A stretch of DNA of 64,000 bases from an uncultured Clostridium sp. (GCA_900538475.1 UPYT01000017.1:1-64000); one strand, 5' to 3'; positions 1 to 7,580 are shown, counted from the first letter of the stretch. Numbers and translations: made by a program. The notes: a model not told the origin generated them from the sequence alone.

Positions 1-55
1 GTTACGAGGTCTGGGAAGCAGGAAGCCCATTGGCTTTAGACAATGGGTAGTTCAC
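1..55 (+). mobile_element. Right end of an IS200/IS605 (TnpB-type) element
   Basis: The segment contains a 7-bp hairpin, CCCATTG (26-32) and CAATGGG (41-47), with loop GCTTTAGA, preceded by GGAAG and followed by TAGTTCAC. From memory, this 'GAAGCCC..TTTAG..GGGTAGTTCAC' arrangement is the conserved right-end hairpin of IS200/IS605-family elements, which is also the 3' scaffold of the TnpB guide (omega) RNA. The transposase or tnpB body would lie to the left, outside the window, so whether the element is intact or a relic is unknown. The bases just after 55 would be the natural guide/target-flank sequence. Confidence 0.68.
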
Positions 56-141
56 AGAGCATAAGCTGTTTTTTCGCGGGAACATGCAGCCGGTTCTTTC
101 TTAATGCAAAATCAGCTGTGAAAAGAAGGGGGATTGTTGTA

Positions 142-795
142 ATGAAGGTCATTGATTTAACGCATACGATTCAGGAAGAAATGCCGGTTTTTCCGGGGAC
201 AGAGCCTCCGGCTCTGATGCAGGCAGCCAGCTGTGAAGAGGATGGATTTCGAGAAATACTTCTGAAACTGACTACTCATACAGGAACTCATATGGATTCG
301 CCTGCTCATATTTTTCCGGATGGGATCACATTGGATCAATTTCCGGCAGATCAGTTTATGGGGAGAGCCCTTGTGATTGACTGCAGAGATTTAAAGGAGG
401 GGGAAGCTATCTCTATGAAACAGATCCTGCGGTATGGAGAGAAAGCAGAAGAGGCGGATTTTCTTTTGTTTTATTCCGGATGGGATCAGTACTGGGGAAC
501 CAGTCGTTATTTTGGAGAGTACCCCTGCGTGGATGATGAGGTTCTGGATTTTATCATACAAGGGCGGTACAAGGGCATTGGATTTGATGTAATGGGACTG
601 GATCCGATCCGGGATGAAAATCTGCCCCGTCATAAAAAATTGTTTCAGGGGCGGAATATGGTGAACATTGAGAATCTGAAAAACCTGGGTCTGTGCGGCC
701 ATGATTTGTTCAGGTTTTTCTGTTTTCCCATGAAAATCAGAAACAGTGACGGCGCGCCTGTGCGGGCGGCTGCCTGTGTGGAAGAGGAAAAATAA
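142..795 (+). CDS. Cyclase family protein (kynurenine formamidase-like metal hydrolase)
   Basis: The 217-aa protein belongs to the cyclase/arylformamidase family of cytoplasmic, metal-dependent amide or ester hydrolases. The family signature H-x-G-T-H-x-D-x-P-x-H is present as HTGTHMDSPAH near residues 45-55, and it supplies the zinc or manganese ligands. The N-terminus (MKVIDLTHTIQEEMPVFPGT) is typical. The ATG at 142 is preceded by an AAGAAGGGGG ribosome binding site. The frame stays open upstream to 43, but that extension runs into the transposon end and does not resemble the family. No kynurenine or other amino-acid pathway genes lie nearby, so the substrate cannot be assigned. Confidence 0.85.
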   Translation: MKVIDLTHTIQEEMPVFPGTEPPALMQAASCEEDGFREILLKLTTHTGTHMDSPAHIFPDGITLDQFPADQFMGRALVIDCRDLKEGEAISMKQILRYGEKAEEADFLLFYSGWDQYWGTSRYFGEYPCVDDEVLDFIIQGRYKGIGFDVMGLDPIRDENLPRHKKLFQGRNMVNIENLKNLGLCGHDLFRFFCFPMKIRNSDGAPVRAAACVEEEK

Positions 796-798
796 GGT

Positions 799-1023
799 GT
801 GCCGGGAGAGAAAACTACGAATTTTTTAGGATGCAGCGTAACAAAACAGCACCATACCCTGACCCAGATTCCTATGGGATTGCTGAAACAGGAATTTGAG
901 CTGAAGGCAGTGGAGGAGGCACAGCCGTCGGAGGAAATGATGGAGATTCCGGGAATGAAGGATGAATTGCGCCGCCCCATAATGCTTTTGGTAAAGGCGC
1001 AGGTGAAAAAGAAAAGAAATTGA
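799..1023 (+). CDS. Possible small hypothetical protein
   Basis: A 74-codon frame begins with GTG four bases after the cyclase stop. The predicted product is lysine and glutamate rich with a basic tail (VKAQVKKKRN); I recognise no family, signal peptide or membrane segment. The cyclase stop region supplies no clear ribosome binding site. The stop codon overlaps the -35 box of the next promoter. It could be a short real gene, the tail of a decayed gene, or chance. Confidence 0.25.
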   Translation: MPGEKTTNFLGCSVTKQHHTLTQIPMGLLKQEFELKAVEEAQPSEEMMEIPGMKDELRRPIMLLVKAQVKKKRN

Positions 1024-1048
1024 TCCAGAAGAAAAAGTATGATATACT
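1020..1048 (+). promoter_or_regulatory. Promoter of the cobalamin riboswitch operon
   Basis: TTGATC (1020-1025) and TATACT (1043-1048) are separated by 17 bp, a good sigma-A-type promoter. It lies about 20 bp before the closing stem of the riboswitch, so the aptamer would be at the very 5' end of the transcript. Confidence 0.6.
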
Positions 1049-1067
1049 TTGTTCAATAAAATATGAG

Positions 1068-1236
1068 CAGTCAGGTGTCCGGACAGGGCTTTGTCCATGT
1101 CCGGGTGAAAAGGGAAACAGGTGAAAATCCTGTGCGAACTCGTCACCGTAATGAGGGAGCAGACGCCGGTAAATCACTGGGAAACTGGGAAGATGGCGGA
1201 TGTGTTGATTTCTGAGTCGGGAGACCTGCCTGACTG
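1068..1236 (+). promoter_or_regulatory. Cobalamin (AdoCbl-type) riboswitch
   Basis: The closing stem is CAGTCAGG (1068-1075) paired with CCTGACTG (1229-1236). Inside are a GGGAAACAGGTGAAAATCC segment, the ACTGGGAAACTGGGAAG segment, and a B12-box-like GTCGGGAGACCTGCC just before the closing strand, in the order of the cobalamin riboswitch family. It is followed by a terminator at 1328-1358, so the expected behaviour is repression of the downstream chelatase/ABC operon when cobalamin is plentiful. The placement directly upstream of a CbiK-like gene and a BtuCDF-type importer supports the call. Confidence 0.88.
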
Positions 1237-1327
1237 TGTACAGAAACAATAGTTTCAGGCCACGAGTAACTGGTTGTACAGAAAAATACAGGAATGCCCC
1301 TTTGTCAGAGCTTTCCTGATTTTTGTG

Positions 1328-1358
1328 TTCCCCTTTTCTTTGTGAGCAGGGGAATTTT
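1328..1358 (+). terminator. Terminator after the cobalamin riboswitch
   Basis: TTCCCC (1328-1333) pairs with GGGGAA (1349-1354), followed directly by a T run. It is positioned as the expression-platform terminator of the riboswitch and merges with the start of the palindromic repeat at 1359. Confidence 0.6.
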
Positions 1359-1470
1359 TATGTCATAGGAAAGCGTGTCCTATGACATAAAAACGCTCCG
1401 CGAGGATCGCCATGCGGCAGAAGAGAATTTTGTCGCAGAAGCGACCCGCCGCAGGCGGAGAAGCTCGCGA
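1359..1470 (+). repeat. Palindromic intergenic repeat, copy 1
   Basis: It begins with a perfect 12-bp inverted repeat, TATGTCATAGGA (1359-1370) and TCCTATGACATA (1378-1389). A conserved block follows, AAACGCTCCGC, GGATC, then TGCGGCAGAAGA (about 1391-1428), and then a GC-rich tail with its own short stems. The same blocks in the same order occur on the opposite strand near 15235-15319. The right boundary is uncertain. Confidence 0.7.
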
Positions 1471-1640
1471 GAGAGCCTCTTTCTTATTATAGAGATAGGA
1501 TCTCTCTGTTATTTTCTGCCGGAGGCTTTGTTTCTGACTTTGATACAGGATTGCTTTTGTCCGCTGGAATCGGACAAGAAAATGCAGGACTGAATTATTA
1601 AGAAAATACAAGGCAGGGATACTGCAGAAAGAGGGATTTT

Positions 1641-2897
1641 ATGAAGAAGAGAAACGCAGCAGTTTTTATGGCAGTCTGGATGGGAGCAGCAGGAATCACC
1701 GGGTGTGCAGGAACACAGAATCAGGCGCAGAGCAGCCCGGCGGAAAGCAGGGCAGAAACTGTGACAACGTCGGAAGAAGGTATGCCAGAAACTTCTGAAG
1801 AATCTCAGGAAGAAGCTTTGTCTGCGGATCAGAAGGCAGCAGACCAGGTTGCAGCCATGATCGATGCGATTTATGTACAGAAGAGAACGGATGATACGGA
1901 TAAACAGTGTGAAGCTGCAAAGGCAGGCTGGGATGCTTTAACGGAAGAACAGAAAATGTTGGTTTCCGGAGAAAATGCAGATCCGGATTATTTTGGAAGA
2001 GATACAGGAGATGCTTCTGCAGATGATCCGCGCAATCAGGATGAGATTGGGGAAAAGGAGATTCTTGTGGTTAGCTTTGGAACTTCCTTTAATGACAGCC
2101 GTACAGCAGATATTAAGGGAATCGAGGATGCTCTCCAGGAGGCATATCCGGAATGGTCCGTCAGACGGGCCTTTACAGCTCAGATTATTATTAACCATGT
2201 TCAGGCCAGAGACGGGGAGAAAATCGACAATGTGGATCAGGCATTGGAGCGGGCTGTGAAAAACGGAGTGAAGCAGCTTGTAGTTCAGCCGACACATCTG
2301 ATGCACGGGGCAGAATACGATGAGCTGCTGGAGTCTGTGGAGGCATATCAGGAGCAGTTTGAGTCTGTGACTGTGGCAGAGCCTCTTTTGGGAGAGGTTG
2401 GCAGCGATGCTTCTGTGGTGAATGAGGATAAAAAGGCAGTTGCAGAAGCGATTGCAGCAGAGGCAGCATTCGATGCAGGCTATGAAGATCTGGACGGAGC
2501 AAAGGCAGATGGAACGGCTTTCGTATTTCTGGGCCACGGTACATCTCATACGGCAAAGGTTTCTTACAGCCAGATGCAGACGCAGATGAAAGCCCTGGGA
2601 TATGACAATGTATGGATTGGAACTGTGGAAGGGGAACCGGAGGAGACAGAGTGTGGCCAGGTGATTGAGGCAGTATCCCAGGCTGGGTATCAGAAGGTGA
2701 TTCTTCGCCCGCTGATGGTAGTAGCGGGGGATCATGCCAACAACGACATGGCAGGAGAGGACGAGGATTCCTGGCTGAGTATGTTCCAGGCATCCGGAAA
2801 GTTTGAAGAGATAGAGACACAGATTTCCGGTCTTGGTTCTATCCCGGCAATTCAGCAGCTTTATATCGATCATACAGCTGCAGCTATGAAGCAATAA
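1641..2897 (+). CDS. CbiK-like sirohydrochlorin cobaltochelatase, lipoprotein
   Basis: The 418-aa protein has a signal peptide ending in a lipobox (GITGC, Cys22), an acidic low-complexity linker, then a CbiK-type chelatase domain from about residue 135. Visible family features are EILVVSFGTSFNDSR at the domain start, QPTHLMHGAEYD with a candidate catalytic His, FVFLGHGTSH, and GDHANNDMAGE near the C-terminus. CbiK enzymes insert cobalt (or another divalent metal) into sirohydrochlorin in anaerobic B12 synthesis. Here the lipobox predicts an outward-facing, membrane-anchored enzyme. It is the first gene after the cobalamin riboswitch and is followed by ABC importer genes. Its true substrate may be metal or tetrapyrrole capture rather than cytoplasmic cobalamin synthesis. 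Confidence 0.86.
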   Translation: MKKRNAAVFMAVWMGAAGITGCAGTQNQAQSSPAESRAETVTTSEEGMPETSEESQEEALSADQKAADQVAAMIDAIYVQKRTDDTDKQCEAAKAGWDALTEEQKMLVSGENADPDYFGRDTGDASADDPRNQDEIGEKEILVVSFGTSFNDSRTADIKGIEDALQEAYPEWSVRRAFTAQIIINHVQARDGEKIDNVDQALERAVKNGVKQLVVQPTHLMHGAEYDELLESVEAYQEQFESVTVAEPLLGEVGSDASVVNEDKKAVAEAIAAEAAFDAGYEDLDGAKADGTAFVFLGHGTSHTAKVSYSQMQTQMKALGYDNVWIGTVEGEPEETECGQVIEAVSQAGYQKVILRPLMVVAGDHANNDMAGEDEDSWLSMFQASGKFEEIETQISGLGSIPAIQQLYIDHTAAAMKQ

Positions 2898-2916
2898 AAA
2901 ACGAGGAGTGTGGAAA

Positions 2917-3849
2917 ATGAGAAAAAGACAGAGAAGGGCTGCTGGAGCAGTGATTGGTGCTCTGGTCTGTGCAGTTTTAGGCGGATGCGCTGGTTCTGTT
3001 TCGGAAAAGGCGGCGCCTGCGCAGACAGAGATCGTCTTCGAAGAAATCGCTCTTTCAGACGGAGTTTATCAGGCAGAATTTGATACAGACAGCAGTATGT
3101 TTCATGTCAATGAGGCCTGTGACGGAAAAGGAACTTTGACAGTGGCAGATGGAAAAATGACCATTCATATTTCCCTTACTTCAAAAAATATTCTCAATCT
3201 GTATCCAGGGCTTGCTGAGGATGCACAGAAGGAGGGGGCAGAGCTTTTGATGCCTACAGAGGATACGGTTACCTACAGTGACGGAACCACAGAGACAGTG
3301 CACGGATTTGATGTTCCGGTTCCTGCTCTTGATGAGGAATTTGATCTGGCTTTGATTGGGAAAAAGGGAAAATGGTATGATCACAGGGTGTCAGTTTCCA
3401 GTCCGGAGAAGATGACGGAACAGGGAGAGAAAGCGACAAAAACGCCAGGAGAAGAGACAGGAGCAGCGGAAGAAGCAGCCTCAGGAGAAGCGGAAAAAAC
3501 GGCAGAAGCAGAGAAAAAGGTGGAGCTTGAGGAAGGTATCTATACGATAGAGGTAATGATGGAGGGCGGAAGCGGAAAGGCAGAGATTTTGTCTCCGGCA
3601 CTTCTCCAGGTTTCGGAGGATCAGATTACTGCGCAGATTCAGTGGAACAGTCCCAACTATGATTACATGATTGTGGACGGGGAAACCTTTTATCCGGTAA
3701 ATACAGAGGGAAATTCTGTTTTTGAAATACCGGCAGAGACGTTTGATGTTCCTGTGGATGTAATTGGAGATACGGTAGCGATGAGTAAACCGCATGAAAT
3801 CGAATATACGCTGACCTTTTATTCGGATACGATTAAACCAGAAAGCTAA
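2917..3849 (+). CDS. Lipoprotein with two beta-rich (NEAT-like?) domains
   Basis: The 310-aa protein has a basic N-terminus, a hydrophobic stretch and a lipobox (LGGC). Two domains that both open with a 'DGVYQAEF / EEGIYTIEV' type strand flank a glutamate- and alanine-rich linker at about residues 165-205. The second ends in MSKPHEIEYTLTFYSD. The strand pattern recalls NEAT or iron-transport-associated domains, but I cannot confirm the family. The ATG at 2917 is preferred over the GTG at 2908 because GAGGAG (2903-2908) is well spaced from it. It lies between the chelatase and the binding-protein gene, so a role in capturing tetrapyrrole or metal at the cell surface is plausible. Confidence 0.8.
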   Translation: MRKRQRRAAGAVIGALVCAVLGGCAGSVSEKAAPAQTEIVFEEIALSDGVYQAEFDTDSSMFHVNEACDGKGTLTVADGKMTIHISLTSKNILNLYPGLAEDAQKEGAELLMPTEDTVTYSDGTTETVHGFDVPVPALDEEFDLALIGKKGKWYDHRVSVSSPEKMTEQGEKATKTPGEETGAAEEAASGEAEKTAEAEKKVELEEGIYTIEVMMEGGSGKAEILSPALLQVSEDQITAQIQWNSPNYDYMIVDGETFYPVNTEGNSVFEIPAETFDVPVDVIGDTVAMSKPHEIEYTLTFYSDTIKPES

Positions 3850-3861
3850 AGGAAGCGTTTT

Positions 3862-5004
3862 ATGATAAGGACAATAAGAAACGGGATGATTGCAGCTCTT
3901 TTGATTGCCGGAATCTTTGGGCTTTCCGGCTGCAGTAGAAATTCTTCTGCTGCAGAGCAGGAACTTCCTCTGGTCTACGAGGACAGTTTAAGGCTGCAGT
4001 ATGCAGAAAATTTTTCGATTGATTATTATGCCGGCGGGTATTCCATGATAACTACAAAGCGGGACGGCAGCAGGTTCCTGATTGTTCCGGAGCAGGCAGA
4101 AACCCCGGAGGGGGTGGAAGAGGATATTGTGATTTTAAAGCAGCCGATACAGGATATTTATTTGGTGGCATCGGCGGTGATGGATATGTTCTGTCAGCTG
4201 GATGGGCTGGATGCCATAAGCTTTTCCGGACAGAAGCAGGAAAACTGGTATATTAAGGATGCAAAAAATGCAATGGCAGAAGGGAGGCTTCGCTATGCAG
4301 GGAAGTACAACAGGCCGGATTACGAACAGCTTGTGTCAAGAGGCTGCAGACTTGCCATTGAAAACGGCATGATCGCCCATGCGCCGGAGGTTGTGGAAAA
4401 GCTGGAGGATTTTGGAATCCCGGTGCTTATGGAGGCATCCAGCTATGAAGCGCATCCTCTGGGAAGAGTGGAGTGGATCAAGCTGTTTGGAGCTTTGCTG
4501 GGAAAGGAAGAGGCGGCGGAGCGGATTTTTCAGGAGCAGGCGGATATTTTAAACAGAATTTCTGAGGATCAGCCTTCTGAAAAAACAGTTGCGTTTTTCT
4601 TTGTTTCCTCCAATGGAATGGTACAGGTAAGGCAGTCCTCCGATTATATTCCCAGGATGATTGAGCTGGCTGGAGGACGGTATGTTTTTGAGAATCTGGG
4701 AGATCCGGAAAGCAGGAAAGCTACGATGAATATGCAGGCAGAGGAGTTTTATCACAAAGCCCGCAATGCAGATTTTCTTATATACAACAGCTCTATTGAC
4801 GGAGGAATCTCTACAATGAAAGAGCTGCTGGATAAATGTGAGTTTCTGGAGGATTTTCAGGCAGTGAAGGAAGGAAATGTATGGTGCACCTCCAATGATA
4901 TGTATCAGCAGTCTCTGTCCATTGGTTATCTAATGGAGGATATGCACAGAATGCTTCAGGGAGATGACACATCTCCCATGCACTATCTTTTTGAGGTTCA
5001 GTAA
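3862..5004 (+). CDS. ABC transporter substrate-binding lipoprotein (BtuF/FepB-type)
   Basis: The 380-aa protein has a lipoprotein signal peptide (GLSGC) and the Peripla_BP_2 layout of class III binding proteins: an N-terminal lobe ending in LVSRGCRLAIENGMI, a connecting helix, and a C-terminal lobe with KTVAFFFVSSNGMVQVR and ELAGGRYVFENLG. This class delivers cobalamin, haem or siderophores to FecCD-type permeases. The permease and ATPase follow immediately, and the operon is under a cobalamin riboswitch, which favours a corrinoid or related tetrapyrrole ligand. The ligand is inferred from context only. Confidence 0.88.
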   Translation: MIRTIRNGMIAALLIAGIFGLSGCSRNSSAAEQELPLVYEDSLRLQYAENFSIDYYAGGYSMITTKRDGSRFLIVPEQAETPEGVEEDIVILKQPIQDIYLVASAVMDMFCQLDGLDAISFSGQKQENWYIKDAKNAMAEGRLRYAGKYNRPDYEQLVSRGCRLAIENGMIAHAPEVVEKLEDFGIPVLMEASSYEAHPLGRVEWIKLFGALLGKEEAAERIFQEQADILNRISEDQPSEKTVAFFFVSSNGMVQVRQSSDYIPRMIELAGGRYVFENLGDPESRKATMNMQAEEFYHKARNADFLIYNSSIDGGISTMKELLDKCEFLEDFQAVKEGNVWCTSNDMYQQSLSIGYLMEDMHRMLQGDDTSPMHYLFEVQ

Positions 5005-5020
5005 AGAAAGGTTGATTCAG

Positions 5021-6043
5021 ATGGAGAAACAAAGAATATATCGGTACACATGGGGATTTTTGTTCCTTTTTGCCGGTGTGGCAGCTGGATTGATTCTGAA
5101 TGTGTGTATGGGAAGCGTTCGTATTCCTGTGGAGGAGGTCTGGCGCATTCTGACAGGGAAAGGAGGAGAGATGGTATCTGCCAGGATTCTTCTGGATATT
5201 CGGATGCCCAGAACCATAGCGGCAATTCTCCTTGGCGGTGCTTTGGCCCTTGCCGGTTATCTTCTGCAGACCTTTTTCCATAACCCCATTGCTGGTCCTT
5301 TTGTTCTTGGAATTTCCTCAGGAGCCAAAATGGCGGTGGCTCTGGTTATGGTAGTGTTGATGGGGCACTCAGTGCGCGTCACTTCTGCAGATATGATTCT
5401 GTCTGCATTTCTTGGAGCTCTTCTTTCTATGGGCTTTGTGCTTCTGGTATCCCGACGGATGGCAGGTATGTCCCAGCTGGTTATCAGCGGAGTTATGATT
5501 GGATATATTTGTTCCGCAATTACGGAGCTGATTGTTACCTTTGCCGAGGATTCAGATATTGTGAATCTCCACAACTGGGCTCAGGGAAGCTTTTCCGGAA
5601 TCACATGGGAGCAGACAGAGCTGATAGCAGCAGTAATTCTGGTAACCTTTCTTATTACTTTTTCCCTGTCTAAGCCATTGGGGGCTTATCAGCTGGGGGA
5701 GTCTTATGCCCAGAACATGGGGGTAAACATCAGGGCTTTGCGGATATGGCTGGTTCTCCTTTCCAGCATACTGTCGGCATGTATTGTGTCCTTTGCAGGG
5801 CCGATTTCTTTTGTAGGTATTGCGACTCCCCATCTGGTGAAACGCCTTTTTGGCTCTTCCAGGCCGCTGCTAATGATTCCGGCATGTTTTCTGGGAGGAA
5901 GTGTATTCTGCCTGTTCTGTGATTTGCTGGCAAGAAATCTGTTTGCGCCGACAGAACTGAATATCAGCACGGTGACAGCAATTTTCGGAGCGCCGGTAGT
6001 ATTATGGGTTATGGCAAAGCAGAGAAAGGACAGAGGGCTGTAA
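5021..6043 (+). CDS. FecCD-family ABC permease (BtuC-like)
   Basis: The 340-aa integral membrane protein has the many hydrophobic helices of the FecCD family and diagnostic motifs: RMPRTIAAILLGGALALAGY, NPIAGPFVLGISSGAK, and the coupling-helix region FAGPISFVGIATPHLVKRLF. The ATG at 5021 has AAAGAAAGG upstream; the longer frame from 4964 overlaps the binding-protein gene and lacks family similarity. It forms the membrane channel of the importer with the flanking genes. Confidence 0.93.
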   Translation: MEKQRIYRYTWGFLFLFAGVAAGLILNVCMGSVRIPVEEVWRILTGKGGEMVSARILLDIRMPRTIAAILLGGALALAGYLLQTFFHNPIAGPFVLGISSGAKMAVALVMVVLMGHSVRVTSADMILSAFLGALLSMGFVLLVSRRMAGMSQLVISGVMIGYICSAITELIVTFAEDSDIVNLHNWAQGSFSGITWEQTELIAAVILVTFLITFSLSKPLGAYQLGESYAQNMGVNIRALRIWLVLLSSILSACIVSFAGPISFVGIATPHLVKRLFGSSRPLLMIPACFLGGSVFCLFCDLLARNLFAPTELNISTVTAIFGAPVVLWVMAKQRKDRGL

Positions 6044-7152
6044 TGGACTATTATTTTCAGACAGAAGGGTATTCGGTAGGATATGACGGAAAACCCCTGA
6101 TTCGTCAGATTGAAATTGGAATACAGAAAGGAGAAATTCTGACTCTGATCGGACCGAACGGAGCCGGAAAATCTACAATTTTAAAAAGCATTGCAGGGCA
6201 GCTTGGGGTAATTGGAGGATCTGCTTATCTGGACGGACGGGAACTGGGAGCTATGTCGGGGGCGGAGCTGGCCAGAAAAATGGCAGTGGTATTTACAGAA
6301 AGACTGAAAACAGAGCTGATGACCTGCGAGGATGTAGTGGCTACGGGAAGATATCCCTACACAGGCCATTTCGGCATTCTGACGAAGAAGGACAGGGAAG
6401 CAGTGAAGGAGGCTATGGAGCTGGTTCATGTAACGGAAATCCGGGATCAGGATTTTGCAAAAATCAGCGATGGGCAGAGGCAGAGGGTCATGCTTGCAAG
6501 AGCGATTTGTCAGGAACCGGAGATTGTTATTTTAGATGAGCCCACCTCATTTCTGGATGTAAAATACAAGCTGGAATTTTTGTCAGTGCTTCAGGAGCTG
6601 CGGTTAAAAAGAGGGCTGACAGTGATTATGTCCCTCCATGAGCTGGAGCTGGCAGAGCGGGTTTCGGATAAAATTCTCTGCATCCGGGGGGATTTTGTAG
6701 ATCGGTTTGGAAGGGCAGAGGAGATTTTTCAGACGGGATATATCCGGAGTCTTTTTGCAATAGAAGCCGGAAGCTTTGATGAGGAAAATACCAGTATGGA
6801 GCTGCAGGCGCCCTCCGGACAGCCGGAGGTGTTTGTAATAGCAGGCTGCGGTACAGGGAGAGGCGTTTTCCGGGAGCTTCAGAGAAAGGGGATTCCGTTT
6901 ATTACAGGAATTTTATTTGACAATGATGTGGATTATCCGGTGGCGTCAGCCCTGGCATCCGAGGTGATTGAAATAAAGGGACTAGAACCGATTGGGGAAG
7001 AAACCATTCAGAGGGCAAAGCAGCGGATAGATTGCTGCAAACGAGTTATTTGCTGTAAAACACAATTTGGAAGTCTGGAGAAGGCCAATGAAGAGCTTTT
7101 TAAGTATGCAAAGTCCAGAGAAAAGGATATTGCATACACAGGTTTTAAGTGA
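6043..7152 (+). CDS. ABC transporter ATPase (BtuD/FepC-type) with C-terminal extension
   Basis: The 369-aa protein has Walker A GPNGAGKST, a signature of the form ISDGQRQRV, Walker B IVILDEPTS and the switch His in MSLHELELAERV. The start overlaps the permease stop (TAATG), indicating translational coupling. Residues from about 255 to the end form an extra domain beginning EVFVIAGCGTGRG and containing TGILFDNDVDYPVA. It looks like an alpha/beta fold and is not part of the minimal ATPase. It may be a regulatory domain; a cysteine-rich patch (RIDCCKRVICCK) is notable. Confidence 0.92.
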   Translation: MDYYFQTEGYSVGYDGKPLIRQIEIGIQKGEILTLIGPNGAGKSTILKSIAGQLGVIGGSAYLDGRELGAMSGAELARKMAVVFTERLKTELMTCEDVVATGRYPYTGHFGILTKKDREAVKEAMELVHVTEIRDQDFAKISDGQRQRVMLARAICQEPEIVILDEPTSFLDVKYKLEFLSVLQELRLKRGLTVIMSLHELELAERVSDKILCIRGDFVDRFGRAEEIFQTGYIRSLFAIEAGSFDEENTSMELQAPSGQPEVFVIAGCGTGRGVFRELQRKGIPFITGILFDNDVDYPVASALASEVIEIKGLEPIGEETIQRAKQRIDCCKRVICCKTQFGSLEKANEELFKYAKSREKDIAYTGFK

Positions 7153-7172
7153 CCAACAATGAATGTGGAAGA

Positions 7173-7214
7173 AATGAGGGGAGGCTGTTTTGATTCAGCC
7201 TCTCCTCATTTTTT
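7173..7214 (+). terminator. Terminator of the cobalamin-regulated operon
   Basis: A 15-bp stem, AATGAGGGGAGGCTG (7173-7187) with CAGCCTCTCCTCATT (7196-7210), is followed by T residues. It ends the five-gene operon and overlaps the tail of the decayed pgsA-like gene on the other strand. Confidence 0.88.
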
Positions 7215-7484
7215 CAAAAACAGGAATATACAAAACCAGGGTTACTGCCATAACAGTCATCATCAGGAGAATCAGGCCCATCACAGCCATATAGCCTTCT
7301 TTTATCAAAAGCACGTCCAGCGTATCAGTCAGGATGGAAATCAAAACTACAGCTGCGGCTTTCCAGATATCCTGTTTCGTCTCTGCTGTAAGGTAGAGAA
7401 AGCAGAAGACAGGAATCATCAGGATTCGAAAATATCCCATCAGATTGGGGATGGAAAAAGTTCATGGCGGTCGATGTGTTTCAT
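7195..7484 (-). pseudogene. Decayed pgsA-like CDP-alcohol phosphatidyltransferase gene
   Basis: On the minus strand an ATG (7484) follows a strong AGGAGGTGAG site and a TATAAT box. The first 14 codons then lose frame at a T run; shifting frame gives FSIPNLMGYFRILMIPVF, the typical PgsA N-terminus. The open part (from 7440) continues through LTAETKQDIWKAAAVVLIS and LTDTLD, then jumps to LLIKEGYMAVMGL, which fits a much later part of PgsA. The catalytic CDP-alcohol motif D-G-x2-A-R-x8-G-x3-D-x3-D between them is missing. The gene is therefore frameshifted and internally deleted, and cannot encode an active phosphatidylglycerophosphate synthase. Confidence 0.72.
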
Positions 7485-7506
7485 GGCCTCACCTCCTAAT
7501 GAGACC

Positions 7507-7535
7507 ATTATACCATTTTTAGATGGGAATACCAA
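7507..7535 (-). promoter_or_regulatory. Relict promoter of the pgsA-like pseudogene
   Basis: On the minus strand, TATAAT (7507-7512) lies 17 bp from TTGGTA (7530-7535), just upstream of the AGGAGGTGAG site. The control region is better preserved than the coding region it served. Confidence 0.45.
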
Positions 7536-7551
7536 TGGGAAAATGGTTTGC

Positions 7552-7580
7552 TTGACAAATATCCTGAAAAATCCTATGAT
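7552..7580 (+). promoter_or_regulatory. Promoter of the MATE gene
   Basis: Consensus TTGACA (7552-7557), 17-bp spacer, TATGAT (7575-7580), 41 bp before the ATG at 7621. The promoter shows that the long upstream open frame (from 7159) is not part of the MATE protein. Confidence 0.75.

Noticed and set aside
1938..2894. 318-codon minus-strand frame opposite the CbiK-like gene
   Set aside because: Cysteine- and leucine-rich translation typical of an antisense shadow; no ribosome binding site and the plus strand has a clear family.
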